Notes: generated by a model not told the origin, from the letters alone. A stretch of DNA of 23,070 nucleotides from Dichotomicrobium sp964466965 (GCA_964466965.1 CAYXPZ010000036.1:1-23070), one strand, 5' to 3'. Counted from the first letter of the stretch, positions 10,207 through 17,993 are shown. Numbers and translations are program-made.

Positions 10207-10962
10207 ATGGAGTTCCTACAGATCGATGCGGTCGCGATCCTGGTCCTGGCCGGACTTATTATCTTCCTGCTCAGCTCAGCTATCCGCATTCTGCGCGAAT
10301 ATGAGCGCGGGGTGGTCTTTACGCTGGGCCGCTACACGCGGGTGGCCGGCCCCGGCCTCATCATCATCATCCCTGTGATCCAGCAGATGGTGAAGGCGGA
10401 CATGCGCATTTTCACCGATGATGTGCCGTCTCAAGATGTGATCTCGCGCGATAACGTGTCAGTCAAGGTCAACGCGGTCATCTATTACCGGATCGTCGAT
10501 GCGGAAAAGGCAATCATCAACGTCGAGAACTTCACCAAGGCCACCAGCCAGCTCGCGCAGACGACGCTGCGCTCGGTTCTCGGCAAGCACGAACTCGACG
10601 AAATGCTGGCCGAGCGCGACAAGTTGAACGCCGACATTCAGAAGATCCTCGACGAGCAGACCGACGCCTGGGGCATCAAGGTCTCAAATGTAGAGATCAA
10701 GCACGTGGATATCGACGAGAGCATGGTCCGCGCCATCGCCCGGCAGGCGGAAGCGGAGCGGTACCGCCGCGCGCGCATCATCAATGCGGAAGCGGAACAG
10801 CAGGCCGCACAGAAGCTGGTCGAAGCCGCGGAAATCATGTCGAGCGAACAAAACGCTATGCAGCTTCGCTACTTTGAGGCGCTGCAGGACATCGCCGGCA
10901 ACAAGACCTCGACAATCGTGTTCCCGTTACCTATGGAGTTAATGAGAAAGATCAGCACATAA
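10207..10962 (+). CDS. SPFH/stomatin-like (slipin) membrane protein
   Basis: 251-residue slipin. A single N-terminal hairpin/TM segment (about residues 8-28) is followed by the SPFH domain (REYERGVVFTLGRYTRVAGPGLIIIIPVIQQ, then VSVKVNAVIYYRIVDAEKAIINVENF). A charged helix ends in the EAEAERYRRARIINAEAEQQAAQKL coiled-coil region. The C-terminus TSTIVFPLPMEL is typical of bacterial stomatins. Such proteins form oligomeric rings in the membrane, and the partner protease is the upstream NfeD protein. The ribosome-binding site AAGGAGG lies just before ATG 10207. Confidence 0.94.
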   Translation: MEFLQIDAVAILVLAGLIIFLLSSAIRILREYERGVVFTLGRYTRVAGPGLIIIIPVIQQMVKADMRIFTDDVPSQDVISRDNVSVKVNAVIYYRIVDAEKAIINVENFTKATSQLAQTTLRSVLGKHELDEMLAERDKLNADIQKILDEQTDAWGIKVSNVEIKHVDIDESMVRAIARQAEAERYRRARIINAEAEQQAAQKLVEAAEIMSSEQNAMQLRYFEALQDIAGNKTSTIVFPLPMELMRKIST

Positions 10963-10977
10963 CCGCTGGGGGGACTT

Positions 10978-11484
10978 ATGCGCGCCGCCGCGCCGCAATA
11001 TGCGATCGTTTTCTGTCTCGGGATGATGGCGGGCGCTGCGCTCATTTGGCGGCTGCAGTTCGGGCCGATTTACGTGAGCGGACCGGCCAGGGTGATCGAC
11101 GGTGACAGCATTGCGGTGGCGGGGCGGAACATCAGGCTTGTCGGTATCGACGCGCCGGAGATGCCAACGCGCGAGGGTAAGAAATGCCGCAAGCTTCTTT
11201 CGCGGCCAGAATGTATCCAGGGTAGTGCGGTCGCGTTGTATTGGCGCGTCGGCGGCGAACACGTACGCTGCTGGATAACCGGAAGCGACGCTCTGACGGC
11301 GGTTGGTGAATTGGGCCGCCCGCTCGGCGTTTGCTTTCACGGCGAAACCGAATTGAACGCCTGGCTTCTGCGCAGCTGTCATGCCGATCTGCCGGACGAC
11401 ATGGCGCATCATGTCTTTCGTTACCGCGGGATCGTCGCCGAACGGCGATGCCCACAGTCTGATGCGCCGGTCGCGGGTCTATAG
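10978..11484 (+). CDS. Membrane-anchored staphylococcal-nuclease-like (SNase) protein
   Basis: 168-residue protein with one N-terminal hydrophobic anchor or signal (about residues 7-24) followed by an SNase fold. The key residues of staphylococcal nuclease all have counterparts: calcium-site Asp41 and Asp43 (VIDGDSI), Arg53 (NIRLVGIDAPE), Asp58, Glu61, and Arg114 (LGRPLGVC). The C-terminal part keeps a recognisable ELNAWLLR helix but diverges after it. The protein therefore probably acts outside the cytoplasm on nucleic acid, although activity is not proved. It starts 15 nt after the slipin stop behind a GGGGGG stretch, so it may be cotranscribed with the NfeD-slipin pair; no functional link is known to me. 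Confidence 0.75.
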   Translation: MRAAAPQYAIVFCLGMMAGAALIWRLQFGPIYVSGPARVIDGDSIAVAGRNIRLVGIDAPEMPTREGKKCRKLLSRPECIQGSAVALYWRVGGEHVRCWITGSDALTAVGELGRPLGVCFHGETELNAWLLRSCHADLPDDMAHHVFRYRGIVAERRCPQSDAPVAGL

Positions 11485-11661
11485 CGCGCATAGCGTGTTC
11501 TGCGGCTCAGAATGCATGTGGTATCACGGCGGCGCGGCAGGCTTTCCAAGCTGCGGAGCCACCCGGTCGCCCAACGCCCGGCTTGAGATGCGGCTCTGCC
11601 TCGTGCACTTTTTCGATAACGCGCATCAATCGCCAAGACGGCGACGACAGGGAGGAAACGC

Positions 11662-12042
11662 ATGGACGACAAGCTTTTTGAAAAAGGGCTGGAGCGGCGC
11701 AAGGCCACGCTCGGCGCATCCTATGTGGAGAAGAACCTCGCAGACGCCGACGACTTCAACCGTCCGTTTCAGGAGGCGATGACCGCGTGGTGCTGGGGTT
11801 TCGGCTGGGGCGACGACACCATCGACGCCAAAACCCGCTCTATGATGAACTTGGCCATGATCGGCGCGCTCGGCAAGATGGAGGAGTTCCAGATCCACAC
11901 CCGCGGCGCGCTCAACAACGGCGTCAGCGTCGAGGAGATCCGCGCGATTATCCATGTCATCGGCATCTATTGCGGCGTGCCGCAGGCGCTGGAGTGCTTC
12001 CGCGCGGCGCGCAAGGTGCTGGAAGAAGCCGGCAAGCTGTAA
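11662..12042 (+). CDS. Carboxymuconolactone decarboxylase family protein
   Basis: 126-residue all-helical protein of the CMD/AhpD superfamily, closest in look to 4-carboxymuconolactone decarboxylase (PcaC type). It has DAKTRSMMNLAMIGALGKMEEFQIHTRGALNNGVSVEEI, followed by the IHVIGIYCGVPQALECFRAARKVL helix. It lacks the CxxC pair of peroxidase-type AhpD, so a redox role is unlikely. A strong GGGAGGAAA precedes ATG 11662. No other protocatechuate-pathway gene is nearby, so the substrate is unknown. The 177 nt before it hold no gene that I can see. Confidence 0.85.
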   Translation: MDDKLFEKGLERRKATLGASYVEKNLADADDFNRPFQEAMTAWCWGFGWGDDTIDAKTRSMMNLAMIGALGKMEEFQIHTRGALNNGVSVEEIRAIIHVIGIYCGVPQALECFRAARKVLEEAGKL

Positions 12043-12075
12043 GCCCGCTTCACGCAACCTGCAATGGAGACCGCT

Positions 12076-12711
12076 ATGGCTGACAAGCCGGTGCTGTATG
12101 GATTCGACGGCTCAACCTATGTCCGCACGGTGAAGATGGTGCTGGCGGACAAGGGCATCGCGTATGATCAGGTCCCCGTCAACGTGCTGGCCGGTGAGCC
12201 GCGCCAGCCGGAACATCTTGCCCGCCACCCGTTCGGCAAGGTCCCGGTTCTCGACATAGACGGGATGCGCTTGCGCGAGACCGAGGCGATCTGCCGTTAC
12301 CTCGACGAAACGCGCCCGCAGCCGCCGCTCGTTCCGCATAACCCGCGGGACCGCGCGCGCATGTCGGAGATCATCGGCTTGATCGACAGCTACGGTTACC
12401 CGGCGCTGATCGGCGCGGCGGGCTACCACCTGTTTCCCGATTTCATCGGCGGGAAGGATGATGCTTGGCACGAGGCCTGCCTGAAGGAGGCGGAAAAGCT
12501 GCTCGCGCTCTTGATGGAGATCAGGGATGGCGACCGCTGGCTTGCCGGGGACGCTGTGAGCCTCGCGGATTATTTCCTCGCGCCCATCCTGTTCTACACC
12601 TCGCTCACGCCGGACGCCGCGCGCCTGATGAGCCGGGAGGATGTGCAGGAGTGGTGGCATGCGGTCAATCAGATCGACACCTTCAAGGCCACCGAACCCG
12701 ATCTCGGGTGA
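12076..12711 (+). CDS. Glutathione S-transferase
   Basis: 211-residue GST. The N-terminal thioredoxin-like domain contains LYGFDGSTYVRTVKMVLADKGI, with a candidate catalytic Ser13, followed by KVPVLD with the cis-proline (P57) and the glutathione-binding ETEAICRYLDE. The C-terminal helical domain has GDRWLAGDAVSLADYFLAPIL, whose Asp caps the conserved helix. ATG 12076 is preferred to ATG 12064 because GGAG (12066-12069) sits 6 nt upstream of it, while 12064 has no ribosome-binding site. It is 33 nt after the CMD-family gene and ends just before the assembly gap. The substrate is unknown. Confidence 0.92.
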   Translation: MADKPVLYGFDGSTYVRTVKMVLADKGIAYDQVPVNVLAGEPRQPEHLARHPFGKVPVLDIDGMRLRETEAICRYLDETRPQPPLVPHNPRDRARMSEIIGLIDSYGYPALIGAAGYHLFPDFIGGKDDAWHEACLKEAEKLLALLMEIRDGDRWLAGDAVSLADYFLAPILFYTSLTPDAARLMSREDVQEWWHAVNQIDTFKATEPDLG

Positions 12712-12713
12712 CG

Positions 12714-12813
12714 NNNNNNNNNNNNNNNNNNNNNNNNNNNNNNNNNNNNNNNNNNNNNNNNNNNNNNNNNNNNNNNNNNNNNNNNNNNNNNNNNNNNNNN
12801 NNNNNNNNNNNNN
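12714..12813. other. Assembly gap (100 N)
   Basis: Exactly 100 unknown bases, the usual placeholder for a scaffold gap of unknown true length. It removes the start and signal peptide of the gamma-glutamyltransferase gene. It could also hide other sequence. Confidence 0.98.
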
Positions 12814-14493
12814 CCAGTTGCGGCGCAGGATCAACGCGCCGAACCCGAAGCCGCGACCGGGCGGGCGGAAAAAACGCTGGTGCGCGGCGAAGAGCAAATG
12901 GTCGTCGCGGCGCATCCGCTGGCGTCACAGGCGGGGCGGGAGATGCTCCGCGCAGGCGGCTCTGCGATGGACGCTGCGATCGCCGCGCAGATGGTGCTGA
13001 ATGTGGTCGAGCCGCAGTCCTCAGGCATCGGCGGTGGCGCCTTCCTGCTTCATTGGGATGCCGAGGCGGAAGCGCTCACCACCTATGACGGCCGGGAGGT
13101 CGCGCCCGCTGCGGCGACACCGCAGCGGTTTCTGGATGAAGATGGCGCGCGGCTCGGCTTCGGCGAGGCGAGCACAGGCGGGCTCGCAGTCGGCGTACCG
13201 GGCTTGCTGCGTATGCTGGAGAAGGCGCACGGCGCGCATGGCCGGCTGGAATGGGCCGCTCTGTTCGACCCGGCGATCGACGCTGCTGAGAACGGCTTTC
13301 CCGTGACCGCGCGGCTCAACAGCCTTCTGCAGCGCGGCGCGGCGCGACTCGGCTTACGGGCGCGTGCCCACTTCCTCGATGAAGACGGCACCCCGCATCC
13401 GCCCGGCCATGTGCTGCGCAATCCCGAGCTGGCCGAGACCTTCCGGCAACTCGCGGCCGGCAGCGCAGACGCGTTCTATCGCGGGCCGATCGCACATGAC
13501 ATTGTGGACGCGGTGACCGAGGCTCACCGCAACCCCGGCGATATGACCCTGGCCGATCTCACTGAGTATCAGGCGAAAGCCCGTCCGCCCGTGTGCGGGG
13601 CATATCGCGGCTATCGCGTCTGCGGGATGGGGCCGCCGACCTCGGGCGGGCTGACTGTGCTTCAGGTGCTGATCATGCTGGAGCGATTCGACCTGGGCGA
13701 TGCGCCGCTGAACGCAAGGGCGCTGCATCTGATCGCCGAGGCGGAAAAGCTCGCTTACGCCGATCGCGGCAATTACATGGCCGATGCGGATTTTGTCGAT
13801 GTGCCTAAGGGCTTGCTCGACCCGGCTTACTTGCGCGCGCGCAGCGATCTTATCTCCCCGCATCGCGCGATGGAGGTAGCAGAACCGGGCGACCCTCCCG
13901 GCGGCGCGGGCGTTTTCGGCGACGGCGAGAGCGCGGAGCAGCCCGGCACCAGCCACATCTCGGTGATCGACGCAAAAGGTAATGTCGTCTCCATGACCTC
14001 CTCGATCGAGCGGGCGTTCGGCTCCGGCCTGATGGTGCGCGGCTTCCTGCTGAATAATCAGCTTACAGACTTTTCCTTCCGCCCGACCGACTCCGAGGGC
14101 CGCCCGGTTGCCAACCGCGTGGAGGCGGGCAAGCGCCCGCGCAGCTCGATGTCGCCGACCATCGCGTTTGCGCAGGGCAAGCCAGCGATCGTCACGGGCT
14201 CACCGGGCGGAAGCCGCATCATCCTCTATACGCTGAAATCGCTCATTGCCGCCATCGACTGGGGGCTCAACGCGCATGAGGCGGCTTCTCTGCCCAACTT
14301 CGGCACGCGCGGTGGCCCACTGGCCCTTGAGGGCGGTCACGACTGGTCGGAGCAGGCGGGGCGCCTGCGCGCGCTCGGCCATGAGCTGCGCGGCACGTCG
14401 ATGACCTCCGGCATCCACATGATCGTGGCGCGCGACGGCGTGCTCGAAGGCGGGGCCGATCCGCGCCGCGATGGCGTTGCGCTCGCCGATTAG
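12814..14493 (+). CDS. ggt: Gamma-glutamyltransferase, 5' end lost in assembly gap
   Basis: The frame is open from the first base after the gap, giving 559 residues. The first visible stretch (PVAAQDQRAEPEAATG) looks like the region just after a signal peptide, so only the start and signal are missing. The enzyme cleaves gamma-glutamyl bonds such as in glutathione, normally in the periplasm. Family marks are MVVAAHPLASQAGREMLRAGGSAMDAAIAAQ, EPQSSGIGGGAFLLHW and LTVLQVL. The autocatalytic Thr is in GTSHISVIDAKGNVVSMTSS (Thr codon 13948-13950), where the precursor splits into two subunits. PTIAF and GSPGGSRI line the C-terminal active site. Placing the start at the internal ATG 12898 would remove conserved sequence and is not accepted. 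Confidence 0.95.
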   Translation, partial: PVAAQDQRAEPEAATGRAEKTLVRGEEQMVVAAHPLASQAGREMLRAGGSAMDAAIAAQMVLNVVEPQSSGIGGGAFLLHWDAEAEALTTYDGREVAPAAATPQRFLDEDGARLGFGEASTGGLAVGVPGLLRMLEKAHGAHGRLEWAALFDPAIDAAENGFPVTARLNSLLQRGAARLGLRARAHFLDEDGTPHPPGHVLRNPELAETFRQLAAGSADAFYRGPIAHDIVDAVTEAHRNPGDMTLADLTEYQAKARPPVCGAYRGYRVCGMGPPTSGGLTVLQVLIMLERFDLGDAPLNARALHLIAEAEKLAYADRGNYMADADFVDVPKGLLDPAYLRARSDLISPHRAMEVAEPGDPPGGAGVFGDGESAEQPGTSHISVIDAKGNVVSMTSSIERAFGSGLMVRGFLLNNQLTDFSFRPTDSEGRPVANRVEAGKRPRSSMSPTIAFAQGKPAIVTGSPGGSRIILYTLKSLIAAIDWGLNAHEAASLPNFGTRGGPLALEGGHDWSEQAGRLRALGHELRGTSMTSGIHMIVARDGVLEGGADPRRDGVALAD

Positions 14494-14555
14494 CCGCGAC
14501 AAACACATGACGCGACCGGGCCGCCGCATGTAGGCTCGGGGGCGGGAGGCGATGC

Positions 14556-15590
14556 ATGACCGAAGTGGCGGAAAAGGTCCGGTTCCTGAGCCAGCCGGAA
14601 GCTTATGGCGGTGAGGTCGCGCAGGTCGAGGTGCGCGAGACCCACATGTCCTGGGTGTTCCTGACCGCGCGCCATGTCTACAAGCTGAAGAAGCCCGTCA
14701 CCTACCCACATCTCGACTTCAGCACCATCGAGAAGCGCCGTCAGAATTGCGAGGCCGAGCTTCGGCTTAACCGGAGGCTTGCCGAGGACGTCTATCTCGG
14801 CATTGTGGCGCTGCGCCGCGACGCACAAGGGCTGCGCCTCGACGGCGCGGGCGAGATTGTGGATTGGCTGGTCCACATGATCCGTCTGCCAGAAGCTGAC
14901 ATGCTAGACCGGCGCATCGCCGAGCACCGGGTGTCGCGTGCGGATATCGAGACTCTCGCCAACAGGCTGGCCGATTTCTACGCCCGAACCCCGCCAGAGA
15001 CGGACACGGCCTATATCGAACATCTCGAACGCGAGCAGCCGATTAACCGCTCGGTGCTGGAGCTTCCGCAACTCGGCTTCCGCGATGCGGCTGTACCACT
15101 GCTTGATGCGCTTGATCGCGCGATCGAGGCGTTGCACCCGGCGCTTCGCGCTCGGATTGCAGCGGGCCGGATGGTCGAGGGACATGGGGATCTGCGGCCG
15201 GAGCATGTCTGCCTGAACGACACCCCGAAGATCATCGACTGCCTCGAATTCAACCGGCGGATGCGCATCATCGACCCGTTCGACGAGGTCAATTATCTCG
15301 GCCTGGAATGCGAGATGGAGGGGGCGGCGTGGGTCCGCCCGGTTATGCTGGAGCTGCTGGAACAGCGCATCGGCCACCGCCCCGAGCCGGCGCTGATGGC
15401 GCTTTATGGCACCTTCCGCGCGCTGCTGCGCGGCCGGCTGAGCGCGGCGCATCTGCTGGAGGATCACATCCGCAAGCCCGACAAATGGGCGCCGCAAACC
15501 TTCCGCTATCTGGAAATGGCTGAGCGGGAGGCGGTCAATCTTCCATCCCAAGCAGATCAGACAGCGATCCGTTCCCACGCAGGCAGCTGA
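14556..15590 (+). CDS. COG2187 aminoglycoside phosphotransferase-like protein
   Basis: 344-residue protein of the COG2187 group, distant kin of aminoglycoside/choline kinases. The N-terminal part has ETHMSWVFLTARHVYKLKKPVTY, with the ATP-site lysines, and the second lobe has the catalytic-loop equivalent GHGDLRPEHVCL (His210, Asp212) and IIDCLEFN (Asp228). Many COG2187 proteins are fused to a P-loop kinase (COG0645); here that half is absent. The real substrate is unknown, and there is no reason to call it a resistance gene. A GGGAGG sequence precedes the start. Its last 56 nt overlap the convergent prs-like gene. In M. tuberculosis a COG2187-containing protein (Rv2004c) belongs to the hypoxia regulon, which fits the neighbouring FNR box. 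Confidence 0.82.
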   Translation: MTEVAEKVRFLSQPEAYGGEVAQVEVRETHMSWVFLTARHVYKLKKPVTYPHLDFSTIEKRRQNCEAELRLNRRLAEDVYLGIVALRRDAQGLRLDGAGEIVDWLVHMIRLPEADMLDRRIAEHRVSRADIETLANRLADFYARTPPETDTAYIEHLEREQPINRSVLELPQLGFRDAAVPLLDALDRAIEALHPALRARIAAGRMVEGHGDLRPEHVCLNDTPKIIDCLEFNRRMRIIDPFDEVNYLGLECEMEGAAWVRPVMLELLEQRIGHRPEPALMALYGTFRALLRGRLSAAHLLEDHIRKPDKWAPQTFRYLEMAEREAVNLPSQADQTAIRSHAGS

Positions 15591-16509
15591 TCGCATCGGC
15601 GATGAGCGGCGCGACGGAAATGACGCGCAGCTTCGTTTCGCGGGCCTGCGCCTCAAGGACGCTGTCGACGCTGTTCGTAACCACAACCCCGTCGATTGTA
15701 TCGCTGGCGAAAAAATCGTCGCTGCCGTCACCGAACAGCCCATGCGCGGCCAGGGCATAGACCCGTGATGCACCCTGCTCGCGGCAGGCTTCGGCGGCCC
15801 GCACCATCGTCCCGCCCGAGCCGATCATGTCGTCGAAGATAAAGACGCTCGCGTCCTTGACGTCGCCGGCGAACATCGTGCCGGAGACGACGCCGCGGCT
15901 GCGCCGTTTCTCCATGAAGCCGAAGCCGGCGCTTTCGCCTGTCTCGGCCTCATAGGTTTCCTTGAGCAGTTGCGCGCGCTTTATGCCGCCGCCATCAGGC
16001 GAGACGATCGCCACGGGCTGACCGCCCGCCAACTCCTTAATGATCGGCGCGAACAGCTTGCGCGTGTCGAGATGTACCGTGCGGCAGCGATAGGCATTCT
16101 GGAATGCCGCGAGATTGTGGACCTGCAGCACTATCACGCAATCCGTACCCGCGGCCTCGAAAAGCTGGGCAACATAGCGCGTCGTGACCGGATCGCGCGA
16201 TTTGGTCTGCCGGTCCTTGCGCGCATAGGCGAGATAAAGCGTGATCGCGGTCACGCTGGCTGCGCCGTTCTCCTTGCACGCAGCGATGAAGAACAGCAGC
16301 TTGCACAGCTTGTCGTTGGCCGAAGCGCCGGGCGTGCCGTTCAGGCTGTGCACGACATAGACATCCTCGCCGCGCACGCTGATGAGCGGACGGGCCTTGT
16401 GCTCGCCATCCTCGAAGTCGCGCTCCTCGTGCAGATCAAGCGCGCGGTCGAGCGCGCCCGCAATCGATGCGCCCAATTCCTCCGAGCCTTTCAGGGCGAA
16501 AATGCGCAT
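15535..16509 (-). CDS. prs: Divergent ribose-phosphate pyrophosphokinase (PRPP synthetase)
   Basis: 324-residue enzyme making PRPP from ribose-5-phosphate and ATP. Visible marks are DFEDGEHKARPLISVRGEDVYVVHSL; the ATP segment LYLAYARKDRQTKSRDPVT (about residues 91-109); His131; VSPDGGGIKRAQ (169-180); KRR (201-203); and the PRPP loop VFIFDDMIGSGGTM (222-235). The usual DLHAxQIQGFF segment is replaced by QVHNLAAFQNAYR, so this is a divergent, probably second, PRPP synthetase rather than the housekeeping copy. No good Shine-Dalgarno sequence precedes ATG (16509), so initiation may be leaderless or weak. It is divergent from the hydrolase-PRT operon, with an FNR-type box between them centred 40 nt upstream of its start. 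Confidence 0.88.
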   Translation of the reverse strand: MRIFALKGSEELGASIAGALDRALDLHEERDFEDGEHKARPLISVRGEDVYVVHSLNGTPGASANDKLCKLLFFIAACKENGAASVTAITLYLAYARKDRQTKSRDPVTTRYVAQLFEAAGTDCVIVLQVHNLAAFQNAYRCRTVHLDTRKLFAPIIKELAGGQPVAIVSPDGGGIKRAQLLKETYEAETGESAGFGFMEKRRSRGVVSGTMFAGDVKDASVFIFDDMIGSGGTMVRAAEACREQGASRVYALAAHGLFGDGSDDFFASDTIDGVVVTNSVDSVLEAQARETKLRVISVAPLIADAISCLRGNGSLSDLLGMED

Positions 16510-16542
16510 GACGATGTCTTAGCATAGTCCGGGTGGGACGCG

Positions 16543-16556
16543 TTGATCGGGATCAA
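16543..16556. promoter_or_regulatory. Perfect FNR/Anr/FixK-type operator TTGATcgggATCAA
   Basis: The sequence is an exact match to TTGAT-N4-ATCAA, the palindrome bound by FNR, Anr and FixK oxygen-responsive regulators. It lies in the 138-nt divergent region between the prs-like gene (start 16509) and the hydrolase gene (start 16648). Ten fixed bases would be expected about 0.02 times by chance in 23 kb. For the hydrolase operon a class II start would fall near 16591, leaving a leader of roughly 57 nt. For prs the same geometry would put the start almost on its ATG. Which side is activated cannot be decided here. Confidence 0.75.
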
Positions 16557-16647
16557 GCGGCTTTTCTCCGGCGTCACAGATTGATGACGATTAAGGACAC
16601 CGCCATAGCTCTCGCGAACAATTCCGGGATATGGGAGGAGAAGGCTG

Positions 16648-17343
16648 ATGATACCCAACGAACAAATGACGGTTGGCGATGACTCGTCGCAGATCGACGA
16701 TGTCGCCATTGAACCGCTGGGGCTGCCGGGCTATCTGCGCATTCCTACGCAACCCGTGGGCCTTGTCATCTTCGCGCATGGCAGTGGGTCGGGCCGCAAC
16801 AGCCCGCGCAACACCTATGTTGCTGAGGGGCTGGGCGAAGCCGGTCTGGCGACTTTGCTGTTTGATCTGTTAACCGCGGAGGAAGAGGCTGATCGCGCCA
16901 ATGTTTTCGACATCCCGCTATTGTCCGACCGGCTGGTGAGCGCAATCAAATGGGCTTCACAGGACCCGCGCACACGGGCGCTGCCGATCGGCCTGTTCGG
17001 CGCAAGCACAGGCGCAGCGGCGGCGCTGGTGGCGGCTGCGGCGGTACAGAACCATCGTGTAGGGGCAATCGTCTCGCGCGGCGGACGGCCCGACATGGCG
17101 GCCTGCGCGTTCCAGTGGGTGAAGGCGCCGACTCAGTTGATCGTGGGCGGCAATGATCCGCAGGTGCTGCAGCTAAATCAGGAGGCTTATGACCGCCTTC
17201 AATGCAAGAAGGAGTTGAGGGTGGTGCCGGGCGCGACGCATCTGTTCGAAGAGCCGGGCGCGCTCGATCAGGTTATCGACGGCGCAAAGCTCTGGTTCAC
17301 CAAACATCTCGGCGGCAAGGTGCAAGAGGGCAAGAGTTCATGA
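16648..17343 (+). CDS. Dienelactone-hydrolase-like alpha/beta hydrolase
   Basis: 231-residue cytoplasmic alpha/beta hydrolase without signal peptide. The triad is readable: Ser120 in GLFGASTGAAAA, Asp170 in IVGGNDPQV, and His198 in VPGATHLFEE. The oxyanion region is VIFAHGSGSGRNSPRN. A strong GGGAGGAGAAGG precedes ATG 16648. The stop overlaps the next start (ATGA), so it is translationally coupled with the phosphoribosyltransferase. The two activities occur fused in one chain in proteins such as M. tuberculosis Rv0571c, which argues that they work together. The substrate is unknown. Confidence 0.87.
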   Translation: MIPNEQMTVGDDSSQIDDVAIEPLGLPGYLRIPTQPVGLVIFAHGSGSGRNSPRNTYVAEGLGEAGLATLLFDLLTAEEEADRANVFDIPLLSDRLVSAIKWASQDPRTRALPIGLFGASTGAAAALVAAAAVQNHRVGAIVSRGGRPDMAACAFQWVKAPTQLIVGGNDPQVLQLNQEAYDRLQCKKELRVVPGATHLFEEPGALDQVIDGAKLWFTKHLGGKVQEGKSS

Positions 17344-17993
17344 GCTTCAAGGATCGGCGCGAGGCGGGCTGCAAGCTGGCCGAAGCGCTGCGCCATTACA
17401 AGGGCCAGGACATTGTGGTGTTGGCGCTGCCGCGCGGCGGGGTGCCCGTGGCGGCGGAAGTGGCGGCCGCGCTGGATGCGCCGCTCGATCTGCTGCTGGT
17501 GCGCAAGGTCGGCGTGCCGTGGCAGCCGGAACTGGCGATGGGCGCGGTGATCGACGGCGAGGAGCCGATCACCGTGCGCAACGAGGACATTATCAGCCTG
17601 GCAAGCGTGACCGATGCAGACTTCGATGCCGCCGCGCAAAGTGAACTCGCGGAGATCGAACGGCGGCGCAAGCGCTATATCGGCGAGCGGCCGCGCCCGG
17701 CAATCAAGGATCGCGTCGCCATCATCATCGACGACGGCATCGCCACTGGCGCGACCGTGCGTGCGGCGATCCGCGGGCTGAAGCGCAAGGGACCGGAGAA
17801 GGTCGTGCTGGCCGTGCCGGTCGCGCCCCCGAGCACGGTTGACGCGCTGCGCGAGGAGGTGGACGAACTTGTTTGCCTGGAAGCGCCGCAAATGTTCCGC
17901 GCGATCAGCCTTTATTATCGGGAATTCAGCCAGGTGAGCGACGAGGAGGTGACGCGCATTCTCGACAGCACCCGCGCCACCATCTCCAGTTAA
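17340..17993 (+). CDS. Phosphoribosyltransferase (type I PRT fold)
   Basis: 217-residue type I phosphoribosyltransferase. It has LPRGGVPVAAEVAAAL (30-45), LLLVRKVGVPWQPELAMGAV (51-70), and the PRPP-binding loop AIIIDDGIATGATVRAA (127-143). The reading frame stays open upstream to 17202, but ATG 17340 is chosen because it overlaps the hydrolase stop (ATGA) and matches the family start MSFKDRREAG. The base or other acceptor is unknown; the hood differs from purine and pyrimidine salvage enzymes. PRPP could come from the divergently transcribed prs. Its stop overlaps the convergent capA-like gene by 4 nt. Confidence 0.88.
   Translation: MSFKDRREAGCKLAEALRHYKGQDIVVLALPRGGVPVAAEVAAALDAPLDLLLVRKVGVPWQPELAMGAVIDGEEPITVRNEDIISLASVTDADFDAAAQSELAEIERRRKRYIGERPRPAIKDRVAIIIDDGIATGATVRAAIRGLKRKGPEKVVLAVPVAPPSTVDALREEVDELVCLEAPQMFRAISLYYREFSQVSDEEVTRILDSTRATISS

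Noticed and set aside
12465..13088. Open frame running through the N gap
   Set aside because: It is open only because unknown bases are not read as stops; both sides are out of frame with the real GST and GGT genes.
14556..15590. Reading this gene as an antibiotic-resistance aminoglycoside phosphotransferase
   Set aside because: COG2187 proteins share only the general fold; the motif HGDLRPEH and the context do not support a resistance role.
17202..17339. N-terminal extension of the phosphoribosyltransferase
   Set aside because: It overlaps the end of the hydrolase gene in another frame; ATG 17340 gives the normal family start and an ATGA coupling.
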